Assembly: GCA_020080175.1 (NCBI GenBank)
Contig: JAGHQL010000008.1
Span: forward strand, 124,001 to 188,000
Direction of reading: 5' to 3'
Source: Glutinoglossum americanum
Taxonomy: Eukaryota > Ascomycota > Geoglossomycetes > Geoglossales > Geoglossaceae
DNA length: 64,000 nucleotides
The translations under genes were made by a program, and so were the position numbers. The stretch's first letter is position 1. Each line of letters starts with the position of its first letter. Of the stretch, positions 22,479-33,398 are shown piece after piece. Under the pieces are notes generated by a model. It searched no databases, had not been told where the DNA came from, and saw only the letters and a program-made list of their open reading frames with translations.

Positions 22479-23441
22479 TCACGTCTGATCGAAAGACCAT
22501 TCAGGTAGCGGTATGAACGAGCAACCGGACCGCCTCGCCAACTTCTGTATCGACAGCACCAAATCATTCGCCAGCGGCCTGTCCTCCTTGTCAATCCTCA
22601 AACAGCTCCCCATCGCCTCTGCCAACTCGCTGGAATACACTCCGGGGTTCAACTTAAGTGGTTTTCGGGCCTCCGGGAGCCCGCTCCATATGGTCTCCCG
22701 GACGCCTCTCGGCGGGTCCGAGATAGGGCCATCATCGAGGTGGCACATCGAATGTACGATCGCTCCAGTCGACCAGACTTCTCCGCGGCAGCTGTGGTAG
22801 GGGATCTCGGGGGGCTGCCAGCGCGCGGTCCCGATGATGTTGCCTTGGTCTGGGAAGTCCCTCATGCCCATGCGGGTTGCGAGGCCGAAGTCTCCGAGCA
22901 CGACGTGTGGGTAGGCTTTGGGGTTGGTGCTGCTGCTCCCGCGCGACCTGAGGAAGATGTTGTTGGGTTTGATGTCCCGGTGCAGGATGGGGCGCCAGCG
23001 GCTGCTTGGCCGGGTGGGCTTGGTAGCGTCGTATATGCCAAAATGGAGGTAGGCGAGGGCGCAGGCCAGGGTGTGGAAGGTGTGCCAGACGAATTGTTCG
23101 GGGATGTGCAGGCTACGCTCTCGGTATCGCTCAGTTAGGCACAGGAGATTCCCCAGGTTACACCATTCGAAATAGAGAGCTGCTGCGGGGGGGCTTGCCG
23201 TCAGGAAGGCCTCGTAGCATCTGACAATACTTTCATGGGGACCCAGACTACGGAGAATCTCGATTTCCCGACGTCCGAACTCAATATCTGCGGGTTTGAT
23301 CCTTTTCTCTACGAAGAGCTTTCCCCCGCGCTCATGGCGTACGACGTGGATACCGCCGTTCATGTAGCCTTCCCCCCTGCCAATAGTTTTAACTACTTTG
23401 TAGTTTCTTTCGATATTAAACGATCTGACGGTTAGTGCCAT
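22479..23441 (-). CDS. Serine/threonine protein kinase, fungal NEK-like
   Basis: A single-exon frame of 320 aa is one complete kinase domain. Visible elements are the glycine loop (IGRGEGYMNGG, residues 20-30), the ATP-binding Lys46 in FVEKR, Glu59 of helix C, the catalytic loop HRDIKPNN (154-161), DFG (184-186), the activation-segment end GTARWQPPE and Arg at the subdomain XI position in DRPLAND. The usual Asp of the SDVWSxG motif is Glu221 here (GEVWSTG). The EKR version of the lysine strand and the N-G-G loop resemble a kinase group common in filamentous fungi and related to NIMA/NEK. All catalytic residues are present, so it is probably active. No additional domain is attached and no substrate can be inferred. 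The start ATG lies a few bases from the point where the frame closes upstream. Confidence 0.88.
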   Translation of the reverse strand: MALTVRSFNIERNYKVVKTIGRGEGYMNGGIHVVRHERGGKLFVEKRIKPADIEFGRREIEILRSLGPHESIVRCYEAFLTASPPAAALYFEWCNLGNLLCLTERYRERSLHIPEQFVWHTFHTLACALAYLHFGIYDATKPTRPSSRWRPILHRDIKPNNIFLRSRGSSSTNPKAYPHVVLGDFGLATRMGMRDFPDQGNIIGTARWQPPEIPYHSCRGEVWSTGAIVHSMCHLDDGPISDPPRGVRETIWSGLPEARKPLKLNPGVYSSELAEAMGSCLRIDKEDRPLANDLVLSIQKLARRSGCSFIPLPEWSFDQT

Positions 23442-24992
23442 TGCTATTTACCCACTGGCCGTCTGATGTTTCTTGGGTTTTGGGAAGTGCTGGCGGCTGC
23501 TATGGTAGAGGGAGGGGTATCTGGAGGCAGCCCTCCTTAAATAGTCACTATGGTAGTGAAGGTTGTGTGGCTACTGATAGTGAAAAGGCTGTACGGTCAC
23601 TATGACAGCGTAAGGGGAGCCGGATTATTCAATGGGATTCGCATGCATTCCAGCCATCTCGATGCCTCGGTGAACCAAATCCTGGCAATCATGAGAAAGC
23701 GTTTGCCTTGGGTATGGAAATAAAGAGAATCCTATAGTTGGTGAGACCTAAGCCAACACTCTTCGGGAGGGAGACCTGTAGCACCAAAGAAAACCTCCAA
23801 GTCAGACTTGGACTATATTTCGTCCTCCTATAATCCACGAGCGCAGCTCTAGGGTATATATACTCTTGTTCCCGCGGGTATGGCAGGTGCATATCCGCAT
23901 GCTTTAGCGGAATAATCCCCCTTTCGCAGCGACCGTCGCGAGGAGCGAGAAGAGGAATATATTTAATTCTTAGACCTAGCTAGCTGTATTTGCGAGCCAT
24001 GCCCCGACTGGTGTGTATATAGCCCAAGAGGGATATGGCATGTAGCTGGAGACCAAAAACGTGAAGAGCATGCTGTCCCTTTGATCTGATGGTCCTTTGT
24101 AAGTCAAAGGGGCAGCAGACAAGGAAGCGCACAGGACGCGTGAAGTGGCAGATGAATTGTATTCCTCTTCCCGAGATACTGGCGGCCTCGTGGATCAGAG
24201 AAACGAGACTTGAGCGTCATTGAGATTGGTTTCGGGGATCTGGTCATTGATAGTTAAGAGCAATGGGAGGAGATATGTTAATGTGCATACACTGCTTGCT
24301 GTGCTACTAGTTGGTGTGTTCTTGATCTTGTTGTCCTGTCAAACTAAGCCATCGACGCCAGAAGGGCAATTACCAGGCCCAGGGTTTTTGGGTGATTGCA
24401 GGTTCCCTTTCTCTGCTTGCAGTTCTCATCGCTTAGTGTAGACGGAGTACAGAGTACCTGACGTGGGATCTAACGTATCCCTGCACCGTAGGGAGATCGT
24501 CGTCTATTTATAGCCTCTCTTCTCACGCAACAAACTCGCAGCTTTGTTGTCGCAAGAAAACCCATAGCCCGTAATGGGGTTCAGACAAGTCTCATCCCGT
24601 CCCAGCGCTCGAGGCGCCGTCTAGCGTAATAGGGGAAACTAATTTACCCCCGGCGCGATACGTACAAGTACATATAGAAATCCTACGGGGGGTTGGCCGT
24701 GAAGGGAGTGAGACGATTTTAACGTACCTTGGGTCGCGCTTCGGGCCCTATTAGGACGCACTGGGTGAAACTGGGCGTTTCAGGTGTATTGGGATTGGCT
24801 CAGCCGCAAAGCGAGTCAGGCAATGCGGCTGAGCCAAACACCACCCACCACCCACTCACTACACGACCAAATCGACAGCGACGTCTCTCTATCCGCCCAC
24901 GGAAGGTTCCTGGTTCTGTTCATCCGTGAATCTGTGTTCATCTAACCTACGGGAGCTGCATCTATCTGTTGAAGACGAGCGAGCGAGCGAAA
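23442..24992. other. Divergent intergenic region, kinase / MARVEL-like gene
   Basis: This 1551-bp stretch has no conserved coding sequence. It contains a TATTTATAG element near 24503, short inverted repeats such as TCACTA-TGG-TAGTGA near 23545, and a perfect 14-bp-stem hairpin at 24795-24837, about 155 bases before the MARVEL-like start codon. Confidence 0.55.
24795..24837 (+). other. Perfect 14-bp inverted repeat (hairpin)
   Basis: TTGGCTCAGCCGCA (24795-24808) and its exact reverse complement TGCGGCTGAGCCAA (24824-24837) flank a 15-nt loop. It lies in the promoter or 5' UTR of the MARVEL-like gene. It could be a transcription-factor dyad, an RNA stem or the end of a small element; the sequence alone does not decide. 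Confidence 0.85.
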
Positions 24993-25800
24993 ATGATCAA
25001 GACGAAGAAGAAACCGTCGGTGTACAAGCCGTTGCCGTTTCACCTTATCCGTATTACGCAGCTGCTCTCGTCGATGATAGTGTCGGCGATCATGTTCTAC
25101 TTCATCTATCATCTTAAACACGACCATTATTCGGTTCCGTGGACGTTCTTGGTTGTAAGTAGCTAGTTGTTTTGTTTCGAATCGGTGGTGGTCTTCAGGG
25201 TAGGCTAACGGGCGTCCCCTTTTTGCGCTGTATAGCTGCTGGGCGTCTCTCTCTTTACGCTGTTGACGCAGACGGTTACTATCGTGTTCTACTTCTGCCG
25301 TGCGCTTAATCCGACCGTCAATCTGATTATCAATGCGGTGCTTAGCGTTCTTTGGGGGACTGGGTTTGGGCTTTTGGCGTGGGCTATGAGTGGGACGTTG
25401 GTGCATAAGTGCAACTCGGCGAATTGGGGGAATGAGGCTGGGATTATGGTGTGCAGGCTCTATAAGGCGCTGTTTGCGTTTGCCTTGACCGGTTTGTATG
25501 TGTTGCCAGTGAAAATCCCCTGATCTAGATTTTAGATGCTGATACCTGGTTCGTGATGGAAACAGGATCAGCACCTTCTCTGCACTCATCCTTGACTTCG
25601 CGACCCGGAAGAGGGAGCTCGCAAAAGGTCGCTATATCCATCCTGATGGCAACAAGTCGTCGACTGCCCTCCGACTCAGTAAGACTTCCGGTGGGTTCGA
25701 TGATACCCCAGCGTATGCGGGGGAACATGAGGCGGGTTATTCGGCGCCATCGGATCAGCAACGTTATTCGGATACAGAATATCATCACTCTCATTCGTAA
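24993..25800 (+). CDS. Four-transmembrane MARVEL-like membrane protein
   Basis: Exons 24993-25154, 25236-25495 and 25566-25800 give 218 aa. Four hydrophobic segments are evident: LLSSMIVSAIMFYFIYHL, the FLVLLGVSLFTLLTQTV stretch crossing splice 1, NAVLSVLWGTGFGLLAWAM, and LYKALFAFALTGLI crossing splice 2. A charged cytosolic tail rich in Ser, Gly, Tyr and His follows (KRELAKGRYIHPDG). A basic N-terminus (MIKTKKKPS) precedes the first helix. The helix spacing and loop plan resemble fungal MARVEL-domain proteins, which sit in the plasma membrane or eisosome-type domains; that assignment is by architecture. The second intron uses GTATGT at 25496, chosen because it restores the fourth helix in phase. 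Nce102-like or other tetraspan families are alternatives. Confidence 0.75.
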
Positions 25801-26704
25801 TGGGTGGGAAGTTGCGTGCAGGAGAGACTTGGGATGAAGGGTTCTTTTTTTGGTGGGCATGGATTGTAGAAAATTTGAGGATGGGGCATTGGCGGGTGGA
25901 TAGGAGCGTTCTAGGGCGACGATTTGAATCTTCTTGATTGTAGTCTATCTCCCTACGTTGCTCTCCTTGGAACGAACACGATTTCCAGTTTCAAAATCAT
26001 AGGATCTAGTGTCATTTTCTACGTTCAGGTTTCTCACGTTGTTGATCGTTCTCCTCAGGCGTTTTAATTACATATCCGGGCTTAACCCCGAACCCCCTAT
26101 GGAATGGTTGTCCTTTCCTCTCCAATGTTTATGTTGTTCTAACACGTTTAAATGGATTATGTCCCCGGATAAACACACCAATCTGCCCTTTTGGCCTGAA
26201 TAGATATCGTGATTCTGTATTTCTCAACATGAGGAGGAAAGGGCTACCGGCCTTATCTCCGCTAGATGGCCGTGTGTGCCTCGATGTTGCCATTCTGTAA
26301 GTTGCATCTACCTAGCTTGTGCTCCGCACCCACCATGTAAATCCCCTCAAGGCCACAAAACCGGGGATTTTACGGGCAAAATTACACCGATGAAGCGGCT
26401 TCCCTTCCCCCACCATTTCTTCTCCGCTCCACCTAGCCTGCGCCGATAATGTATTTGTGCCTGAAAATAAAAGCCGCCGAGGTCTGCAGCAGATAGCTCA
26501 CACACTCTGCTCGTAGACCTCGGCGGTTTTTCCCCGCGATTTTCGACGACGAACCGGTTTGGCTGCCTACAGGCACCCATGACGCAAAGAAACTACCGAC
26601 TTTGAGAAACCACCCCCCCACCTCATCGTTCACCACGAACCACCTCCACGGGAAATCGAGAAGCGACTAAGTAAATAAATATAACTGGGAAGAAGAAGAC
26701 ACCC
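25801..26704. other. Intergenic between MARVEL-like and RING genes, with strong hairpin
   Basis: These 904 bases contain no conserved coding sequence. The notable object is the hairpin at 26469-26531, about 175 bases upstream of the RING start codon. Confidence 0.55.
26469..26531 (+). other. Strong hairpin, 12-bp core stem with extensions
   Basis: CCGCCGAGGTCT (26474-26485) pairs exactly with AGACCTCGGCGG (26515-26526). A G-T wobble and four A-T pairs extend the base outward, and GCAGA (26489-26493) can pair with TCTGC (26506-26510) inside, leaving a loop of about 12 nt. The 3' arm runs into five T. It may be an RNA element in the RING gene leader, a transcription end signal or a small inverted-repeat element. 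Confidence 0.85.
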
Positions 26705-27835
26705 ATGGCTTCCTATGAAGGTACCCGCCCCCCCTTCCCCTCCCCTCCTTGCCTGCCCCGCTAAACCCCCGCAGTCGAACACTCCATCCCCCCCGCCTCC
26801 CAAACCCCCCCAAACCCCCGCCGCCGGCGTCCCCGGCCCGACATCTCAACCTTCCTCACGGCGTTCGAATACACGGACACAACGCGCTCCGAGAACCCAC
26901 ACGTGTTGCCCATCCCGCAGAACGTGAGCGCGACGTTTAGGAGCGCGGCGAATGTGTATATGGTGATGCGGGAGCCTGAGGGGGCTGGGGGAGATGAAAT
27001 GGGAGGGAGAGCGGGAAGGGATGCTGGGGAGAGAGGGAGGAGGGATTTGTTACAGGAGCTGATCGAGGAGTTGATGAGAGATGCAGAGGTTCCACCGAGA
27101 GTTGTGGGGGGGTGCCCTGATGAGTTTTTTGATAGTAAGTGAGGGGTGTGGGCATCTTTCACGGCCCTGATATGTCCAAGCGGTGTTCAGATTCTACTCT
27201 GCCTGTGGCGGCTCTTCCGCGAGGAAGATGAGAAGGAAGAACATCCATCCATATACCGCCTTCACAGCAAAACTTGCTATCTGAACCCACATTTACTAAC
27301 AAAATTCAACCCGTGCGCTGCACGTAGGTCTCGAGCGCGTCTCGAAATCCTCGCTGAAACCCACAGACGAATGCCCCATATGCTCCGAACCCTTCCTAAA
27401 CGGTAACATCTCCCTCCTGCCTACCTTACAACCACCAACTAACACCTGGTGCGGGGGTTGCTCGCAACCGGGAAAAAAACCAGACAGATACCCCCTCGTA
27501 GTTCGCCTTCCATGCCATAGGGACCATCTATTCGACCTGGATTGTGTCCGGCCGTGGTTGAAGCTACATTCTACGTACGTCAACGCATCGTTCCCTACCT
27601 CCACACCCCCTTCACCTTCACACACATACATATACACATCTATAGATATATACCCTCCACGCATCTCCAAAAAAAAACCAGATTGCACGCATGTCGCACA
27701 CATGACATACACGTAACGCTTACTCACTCATGACACCGCAGCTGCCCACTCGACCGGAAAGATCTCCTGAAAAAGGATAAGCCCGTACTGGTCAAGGACG
27801 AGGAAGACGGCGAGTACGATGACATGTACGCATAA
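26705..27835 (+). CDS. RING-finger protein, probable E3 ubiquitin ligase
   Basis: Exons 26705-26720, 26775-27134, 27328-27574 and 27742-27835 join in phase to 238 aa. The first exon is only 16 nt (MASYE plus one base). After a Pro/Arg-rich start and a helical middle (LLQELIEELMRDAE) comes a C-terminal RING. Its likely ligands are C141 and C144 (CPIC), C188 and H192 (LPCHRDH), D195 and C198 (LFDLDC), and C209 with D212 (CPLD, the Rbx1-like ending). A WCGGC motif sits in the loop between the second and third ligands. The acidic tail ends EDGEYDDMYA. RING proteins recruit E2 enzymes; the substrate is unknown. Exon 2 changes sharply from C-rich to G-rich near 26900. The family call rests on the RING alone. 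Confidence 0.83.
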
Positions 27836-28318
27836 GGCCCTACAGGCATGCGTAGGGCGTAGGTGCGGTGCTGTACTCTAGATTAGACGCGCGACGGGGT
27901 CACCACAGTAGGATACCGATGTAGAAAAGAAAAAAATAAATAAAAATGCGCGCGTATCGTGATAGAGTTGAGATTCACACCTGCATCATTCCCCCCCCCT
28001 CTTTCTCTTTCCCCCTCTCTCAATCTCTTCTGCCTTGGAATCTGTTAAACGCACCTACCTCCGCGTAGAAATGGGGAAAAGTAGAAACCCTCGCGTCTAC
28101 ACACATACGCACCAGAACACACGCTTCCACCCCCTACAACCCCAACGCCGTGCTATCACCGTTGACACCACCACCAACCCCCCCCTCCGAAAACCGGACC
28201 CAAAAGCCCTCATTTAACACGCTGCCAAAGCAAGCCTAGCGCCCCCTCGAACCCCCCAGAACAGGCTAGCCGTTAGTCTTACCCGCGCACCTCCCCGCCC
28301 ACTTACCCTGCCCGACTC

Positions 28319-28393
28319 AGGTATATAAACCCGCCCACCCTCCCATCCTCTCCTCTTTTCCTTTTCCTTTTCCTTCTTCAACCATCGTGCGTG
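28319..28393 (+). promoter_or_regulatory. TATA element plus pyrimidine-rich leader
   Basis: GGTATATAAACC at about 28319-28330 is followed by a 60-base C/T-rich leader with three CTTTTC-type units and then an ATG at 28394. This is the usual layout of a fungal core promoter. No conserved gene has been recognised downstream. Confidence 0.4.
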
Positions 28394-28606
28394 ATGCGTG
28401 TGTTGTGTGCGTGCTTGAGCCCACCCATCCCCTCCGCCGCGCCGGCCGCCCACCCCGGACCCATCCCGCCACCACCACCACCACCACCCCCTCCTTTCGC
28501 CAGCCCAGCCCAGCGCCCAGTCTCCAAGCCCAGCCACCTGGTGTTTCGACAATCGACATTCGGTGGACCTGGTGGAGGTCGTAGACCAGTGGGGAAAGTC
28601 ATCTGA
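28394..28606 (+). CDS. Short open frame of unknown function (70 aa), uncertain
   Basis: The frame starts at the first ATG after the TATA and pyrimidine leader. It encodes a Cys-containing start (MRVLCACLSPP), an Ala/Pro stretch with ten prolines, then QRPVSKPSHLVF and a Gly/Arg-rich end (FGGPGGGRRPVGKVI). I do not recognise a family. It could be the first exon of a longer spliced gene or a chance frame in C-rich DNA. The opposite strand is also open across it, which weakens the case. Confidence 0.22.
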   Translation: MRVLCACLSPPIPSAAPAAHPGPIPPPPPPPPPPFASPAQRPVSKPSHLVFRQSTFGGPGGGRRPVGKVI

Positions 28607-30551
28607 GGGATCATCAGCACGTGTGGGGTATTGGGGGATCGTTGTGGGCATTGGGGGATTTTTTTTTTTTTCGACTGCCAGGGCAGCGCTAAGCGACTCG
28701 TATGCTTTCGAGATCGTTCGTTCTGGTGTTGATAGATGAACTGTCTTGAGACGGAGGTACGTTGTTAGGATGACGCGAAGAAAAGCGCTCCTGATCACTT
28801 CGACCGGCCTGATCTTCGTAGTTTATACGTCGGGTCTTCTGGTCAAGAAGTCGAGTTACCTACATTGGTTTTTAGCTAGAAGTATAGTTTCTTTTAATGA
28901 AAGATCTTTTTCTCTCGTATGGGCCGTTTGGGAAAGTTCTCTCTCTGCAAAGTAAAGTCTTTGGTGTTATCGTGAAACTAGATTGAGCGCGGAGATCGGT
29001 ACGCGTGGGACGAACAGGGCCGCGTTTGAGGGCTCGCCATGTGTGACGACGTGAGCACCTAGCCGTCCACTGAGCTACTAGAAGCCGTAGAGATCGACCA
29101 AAAGATTCGTGGCGCGATTGGGTATCACACATTCCACCAGAGCTAGATACCTTTGTAAGTGCCGACGAAGACCTTCCGTCCCCCCCTCCTCTAGCCTCCA
29201 TGGCCGACCGAAGTAAGACGCGATCTCCCAAATACCATGGCCTTTCGTTTTATTCACCCGAGCGCCACAGAAAGTCCACCAAGATACCACACAAAGTAAT
29301 GTGTGAAATAACACCAGCATTGTGAGTCACACGTCACACGCACTGGGGCGAGATCCCCTATAATACCAGTCAGTCTCCCGAGGTCTTGTCTCTGACCGAT
29401 GGCCGCGACAGCTGCAAGAGTGGGCAAGGGGGCGGATCAAAATCGAAATCGCGTGGTGTTCTCGTGGACCTGAGTAAACGGAGTAGATGGAATGGAAAAC
29501 TCGTGGCATTTTAAGCCCTCGCTCTCAAGCTACGCATCTCGGAAGCGTTCATCTGGGTGACTCTTAACGCCTATGTGGTTTCCGCGTAGCGTCCTCTTTC
29601 CTGACTAGAGTTTGTATGGATGAATTAGCTAGATGTCTATCCGGAAACCCACTGTGAGTCCCGCCAACAAACGATACGCACCTTCTAATGTATACCACTC
29701 TCCCCTTTTTGCCGCGTTCATATATGACTACTACTGATAGGATCCACAATCTGTCTAGCATATGGAGGGTTTGGTCCTGTCCTGGTCCTCCTTGGGGGCT
29801 ACGCATTGCTGTTCATGCCCCTTTTTCCGGAAAGAACACACTCTCGAGCATCCACTGTAGTAGGATTGCAGGGGCGTCAAGTACAGCACGCCTTGTTTGA
29901 CAAACATCACAAGTAGTCTCGGGACCCGCAGCATTCACGGAATCTCACTAGAGCAAGGAGAATGCCTACATTTCACATCAAAAAGAAGCTTCACGATAGT
30001 TCAGTGCCAATGTTTCCTTTGACTTTATTGAAAAAAAAAGAAAAGCTACCAGACCCTCATGTGGAGTATGCGCTTATTGGGGGGGGATGGGGAAGTGGGG
30101 TTGAGGTGGGCAGACCCTCTCTCCCGTCTCACATATTGGAGGGATCGAAATGAAAGAGGAAGAACCAAACTCCCGTTCCACACGAAAGTGGACGACGGTA
30201 AGGGGGCATCGGTGCTGGGAGAAAAAGTGCAGGGGAGCTGCTCGTTCGTTCTCTGCTTCCATCCGCCGCATGGCATGGATTTGAAGGAAGACAGCGAGAA
30301 GAAAACATGAGGATAGGTTCGACGCAATAGAAAAATTCCGGCTCGCTATGCTTGACCAGTTCAACGCGCAAGTTCAAATGGAAGGTGCGTGGGTTAGGGA
30401 GTCACTATACAGAGGAAGAGGAAAAACATCTCGTCCCATCATTGTACAAGTCGTAGAATAGTAATGGTTATGAACAAACAAAGGAAGGTAAAAACACTAT
30501 GTGTGCAGGTCCGGATCCGATCCGAATATAAAAGGGTCGAGGACCGACTAT

Positions 30552-33398
30552 CTACCACATCTCGTCTCTAGACTGGCCTGATTCCTCGAATTGCGACTGG
30601 TACTGAAAATCTCGCTGCGTCTTTGGCTGTAAGTGGTGGTGGGCATTGCCGTTCTCAGTGGAATATTGCGAAGTGCGAGATTTTGGCCTATTGGGGTCGT
30701 CGGAATCCTGGCCATGTTCGTAATCGAATATCTGCGAGTCGTCAACATAGGGTGCGCCCTCAGACTGCTGTTATCACGGAAGTTAGCTCCTTCTACTCAA
30801 AGATAACGAGGAATAGCTGGATGTTGGGGAGCTCACATCATGATACTGGTAATATTGATTCTCTTCTTGACGTTGCTGCTGCTCTTGGTACGCCTGAGCG
30901 GCCCCAGCCTGAGCTTTCAGCTCACTTTGTTGTTTATCTTGCTGTTGCTGCTGGAGGCGTAGGTTTTTTTGCGCTGCAGACTGTGGTACCTGTATCTGCG
31001 GATGCATCTGCTGGACCTTCGCAAGGTATGAATACATGAAGTTGCTGAGTAGTACTTGTGAATAAAGAGCTCGCCTTGGGTTCGCTAGCTTAATATGTGC
31101 CATTCTGTAGATAGCCCTCTCTTCTAGGATGGAGAACCGTGTCCAATTGTAGTCGATATCGGGCCTGCGTACCCGTGGTGGGGGCTCTGGAGAATGTGCT
31201 CGAAGTGAATTTGATTTCTTCCCGGTTCCGTCACGATCGGATTTCTTCTTGCCACCACCGAAGAATGAGAATATACCAGACTCTTTCTCCTTCTTAGACT
31301 CTCCGGACGAAGATTTCCTTATGCTCTCCTTCTTTCTCTCTTCCTCTAGCCTAATACTATCCCTGTCCATGACCAAGCTCTCCCTCCCCCGACCGCCGTC
31401 TATTGAGGCTTGTAGTAGATCTAGACGGGTATTGTCATGTGGCTTCTCGGCCGCTTTAATACCCTTCAGTTTGCTCTTCTTCGATGCGTCTTTATGGCCA
31501 TCCTTGTCTTTCTCCTTCTCCTCGCTTCCGAGCAACCAGCCCCAGCCTGATTTCTTCCCTCCGGAATGCTCATTGCTATCCCTATCTTTCTCCTTTCTCT
31601 TTTTGTCAGGTTTCTTGTCATCACTGAAAGTTGGTACGACGGATAGATTATCGGTCCTGGCGTTATTCCCTGGCAGAGGGGACGGCTGGGACGCGATATC
31701 GTTCAGTGTTTGGTTTATATTCCTAGGGGGTTGAGCTTCTCGTCCAAGCGAAGGCCTTTTCGACGATCGAGTTGGAGAGGCGCCTGGCGGTCCGTGGGGA
31801 AGAGGCACTTGTGGAGGCGAGGATGGGGGAGGTTCATGAGAAGATGTTCGCGTAGGGAGAAACAATTGCTGTGGTGGCGTCTCGTCGCCGCCATCTTCTG
31901 GGGGAGGGGGCGTTTCGATAATTCTTGGAACATGTAACGGTTCGCTAATGAGAGGCTTCGATTTTGCTGGCCGCTTAGACGGAGGCGAGGGTGGTGATTT
32001 CAGTTGTGGAACAGCCTCGCTTTCTGGCTCTGAGGGAGTCGGCTGGTCTAGGATACTATTGAACGAGGTAGACGACGAGGCTTCCAATGATAGACGGTCT
32101 CCGCGTCCTGGCCTTGCGGGCCGGGATGGCCTTTCTATCTGATCCTGGATTGCGGGGGAGGCGGGTATGGGCTCTGTTTGAACTCTGGAAAGTGTGAAGT
32201 TGTGTGGCGCCACGGGCGATGAGACGGGCGAGTCGTCGGTGTCCGTTTCTTGTGCTACTCTTGGGGCTCTCTTAGAGTATGGCACTCGCTCCCCTTTCCG
32301 CAAACTCCCTCTTCGGTATGTCGTTCTCGTTGATCGCCGTAGGGAATTTCCTGGTGGGGCTGCCGGAAGTATCGGCATGTCTTCACCTCCTGTGACCTTG
32401 TGCCCAGCTTCCAATCCCGCCTGGCTAGTGTCGAGGCTCAGTTTTCCTATCAACTTGGCGGGGTCCTTGACCAACTCGTCTAACTCCTGGAAGTCCGAAA
32501 CCTTCAGTGTCGGCCCTCGTTGGCCTGTTTGTGACCTCTTTCTCTCGAGTCTCTCAGCACCATCCTTATATCCTTCTGCCGCCCTGCCACCTGAGTTGTC
32601 GATCTGCTTCGACAACATTGACTTCTTTCTTCGGAGGCCTCCGCTAGAACCCTCCCGGTTTGGGGTCTTGGGTGATAGCGATCCATCATCTCCGGACCGT
32701 CGTCTAATCTGTTTCACTCTAGTCTCGACAAACGTCTTGAACTCCTTTGGTGCCAACTCTGGATGCAACCTCGCTGGTACCCAATACAGCCGTGAAGCGG
32801 CATCCTCATCGTCGGCATGAGTGGGTGCTCGAGTGGGTATGAATGAAGCATTATTGAAAGATGGTAGGTCGGGGTCGCCGGCGGCGTTAACGTCCATCGA
32901 CATACGTCGCAAGGCCTGTAGGTTGCTCAACTCCTGAGCCACAGCAGCAGGGTCTGACTCGTAATCAATATCGTTGAGAGGAAATTGTGAGTTTGCAGTG
33001 TCCGAACCCGCCGACGATGCAGGAGATCTAAGCCCAGAGAGTGTAGGCGACAGGGGACCATTCTCATGGCCATGACCGAATGAACTGTTACGGTTGGGAT
33101 TCGTTTTGCCTTGTCCGTTAGCATTCGGTGGCACTCTTTCGTTAGAGAGCGTTTGGGATAGTGGAGCTCGCGGCGCGGAAGCCTTTTGTATCTCGTGATG
33201 GCTATTCACATTTTGACGATGATGATCGCTGAGTGGAGACCCGGCAACACTTAGTGGCCTTGAATCAAAATCCATATTGCCATACATATCCCCAATAGCT
33301 TCTGTAACGTGGTGATTGTCGTCGCTTATCGAGAGCTGCGGTACATGAGTACGTTTTGTTGGAGGCAGACCTCCAAAGTCGCGTGTTCTTGATGAGGT
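30552..33398 (-). CDS. zds1: Zds1/Zds2-family regulator (PP2A-Cdc55 partner), 5' end uncertain
   Basis: Minus-strand exons 33398-30837 and 30767-30552 are supported. From the ATG at 33287 this gives 888 aa, but the frame stays open 37 codons further, to a CAG acceptor at 33399, and that segment holds a conserved-looking VPQLSISDDNHHVTEAIGDMYG region (quoted as PQLSISDDNHHVTEAIGD). So the true N-terminus probably lies in an upstream exon, possibly starting at ATG 33645. The middle is disordered, with basic and Pro/Ser-rich stretches. Near the C-terminus is the Zds signature RAIYRMAHIKLANPRRALY followed by VLLSNFMYSYL and a Gln-rich tail. In yeast, Zds proteins bind PP2A-Cdc55 and control mitotic entry and polarity. 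The 3' splice site is a tandem CAGCAG, so one Gln may be optional. Confidence 0.85.

Larger units (their letters stand above)
27836..30551. other. Long gene-poor interval
   Basis: This 2.7 kb is the largest internal interval without a recognised gene. It has C-rich patches (27990-28030, 28190-28320), a TATA-like element at about 28320 followed by a CTTTTC-repeat pyrimidine leader, a short open frame at 28394, and a T12 run near 28660. I could not match any part to a known protein, tRNA or transposon. Confidence 0.55.

Noticed and set aside
28214-28798. 194-residue minus-strand frame in the long gap
   Set aside because: Trp, Gly and Lys-Glu runs come from translated simple repeats; no motif recognised. 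It only weakens the case for the plus-strand frame at 28394.
29040-29110. Minus-strand TAGCTCAGTGG resembling a tRNA D-arm
   Set aside because: No matching GAGC half, no anticodon arm of the right spacing and no GGTTCGA T-arm follows, so it is probably a chance match.
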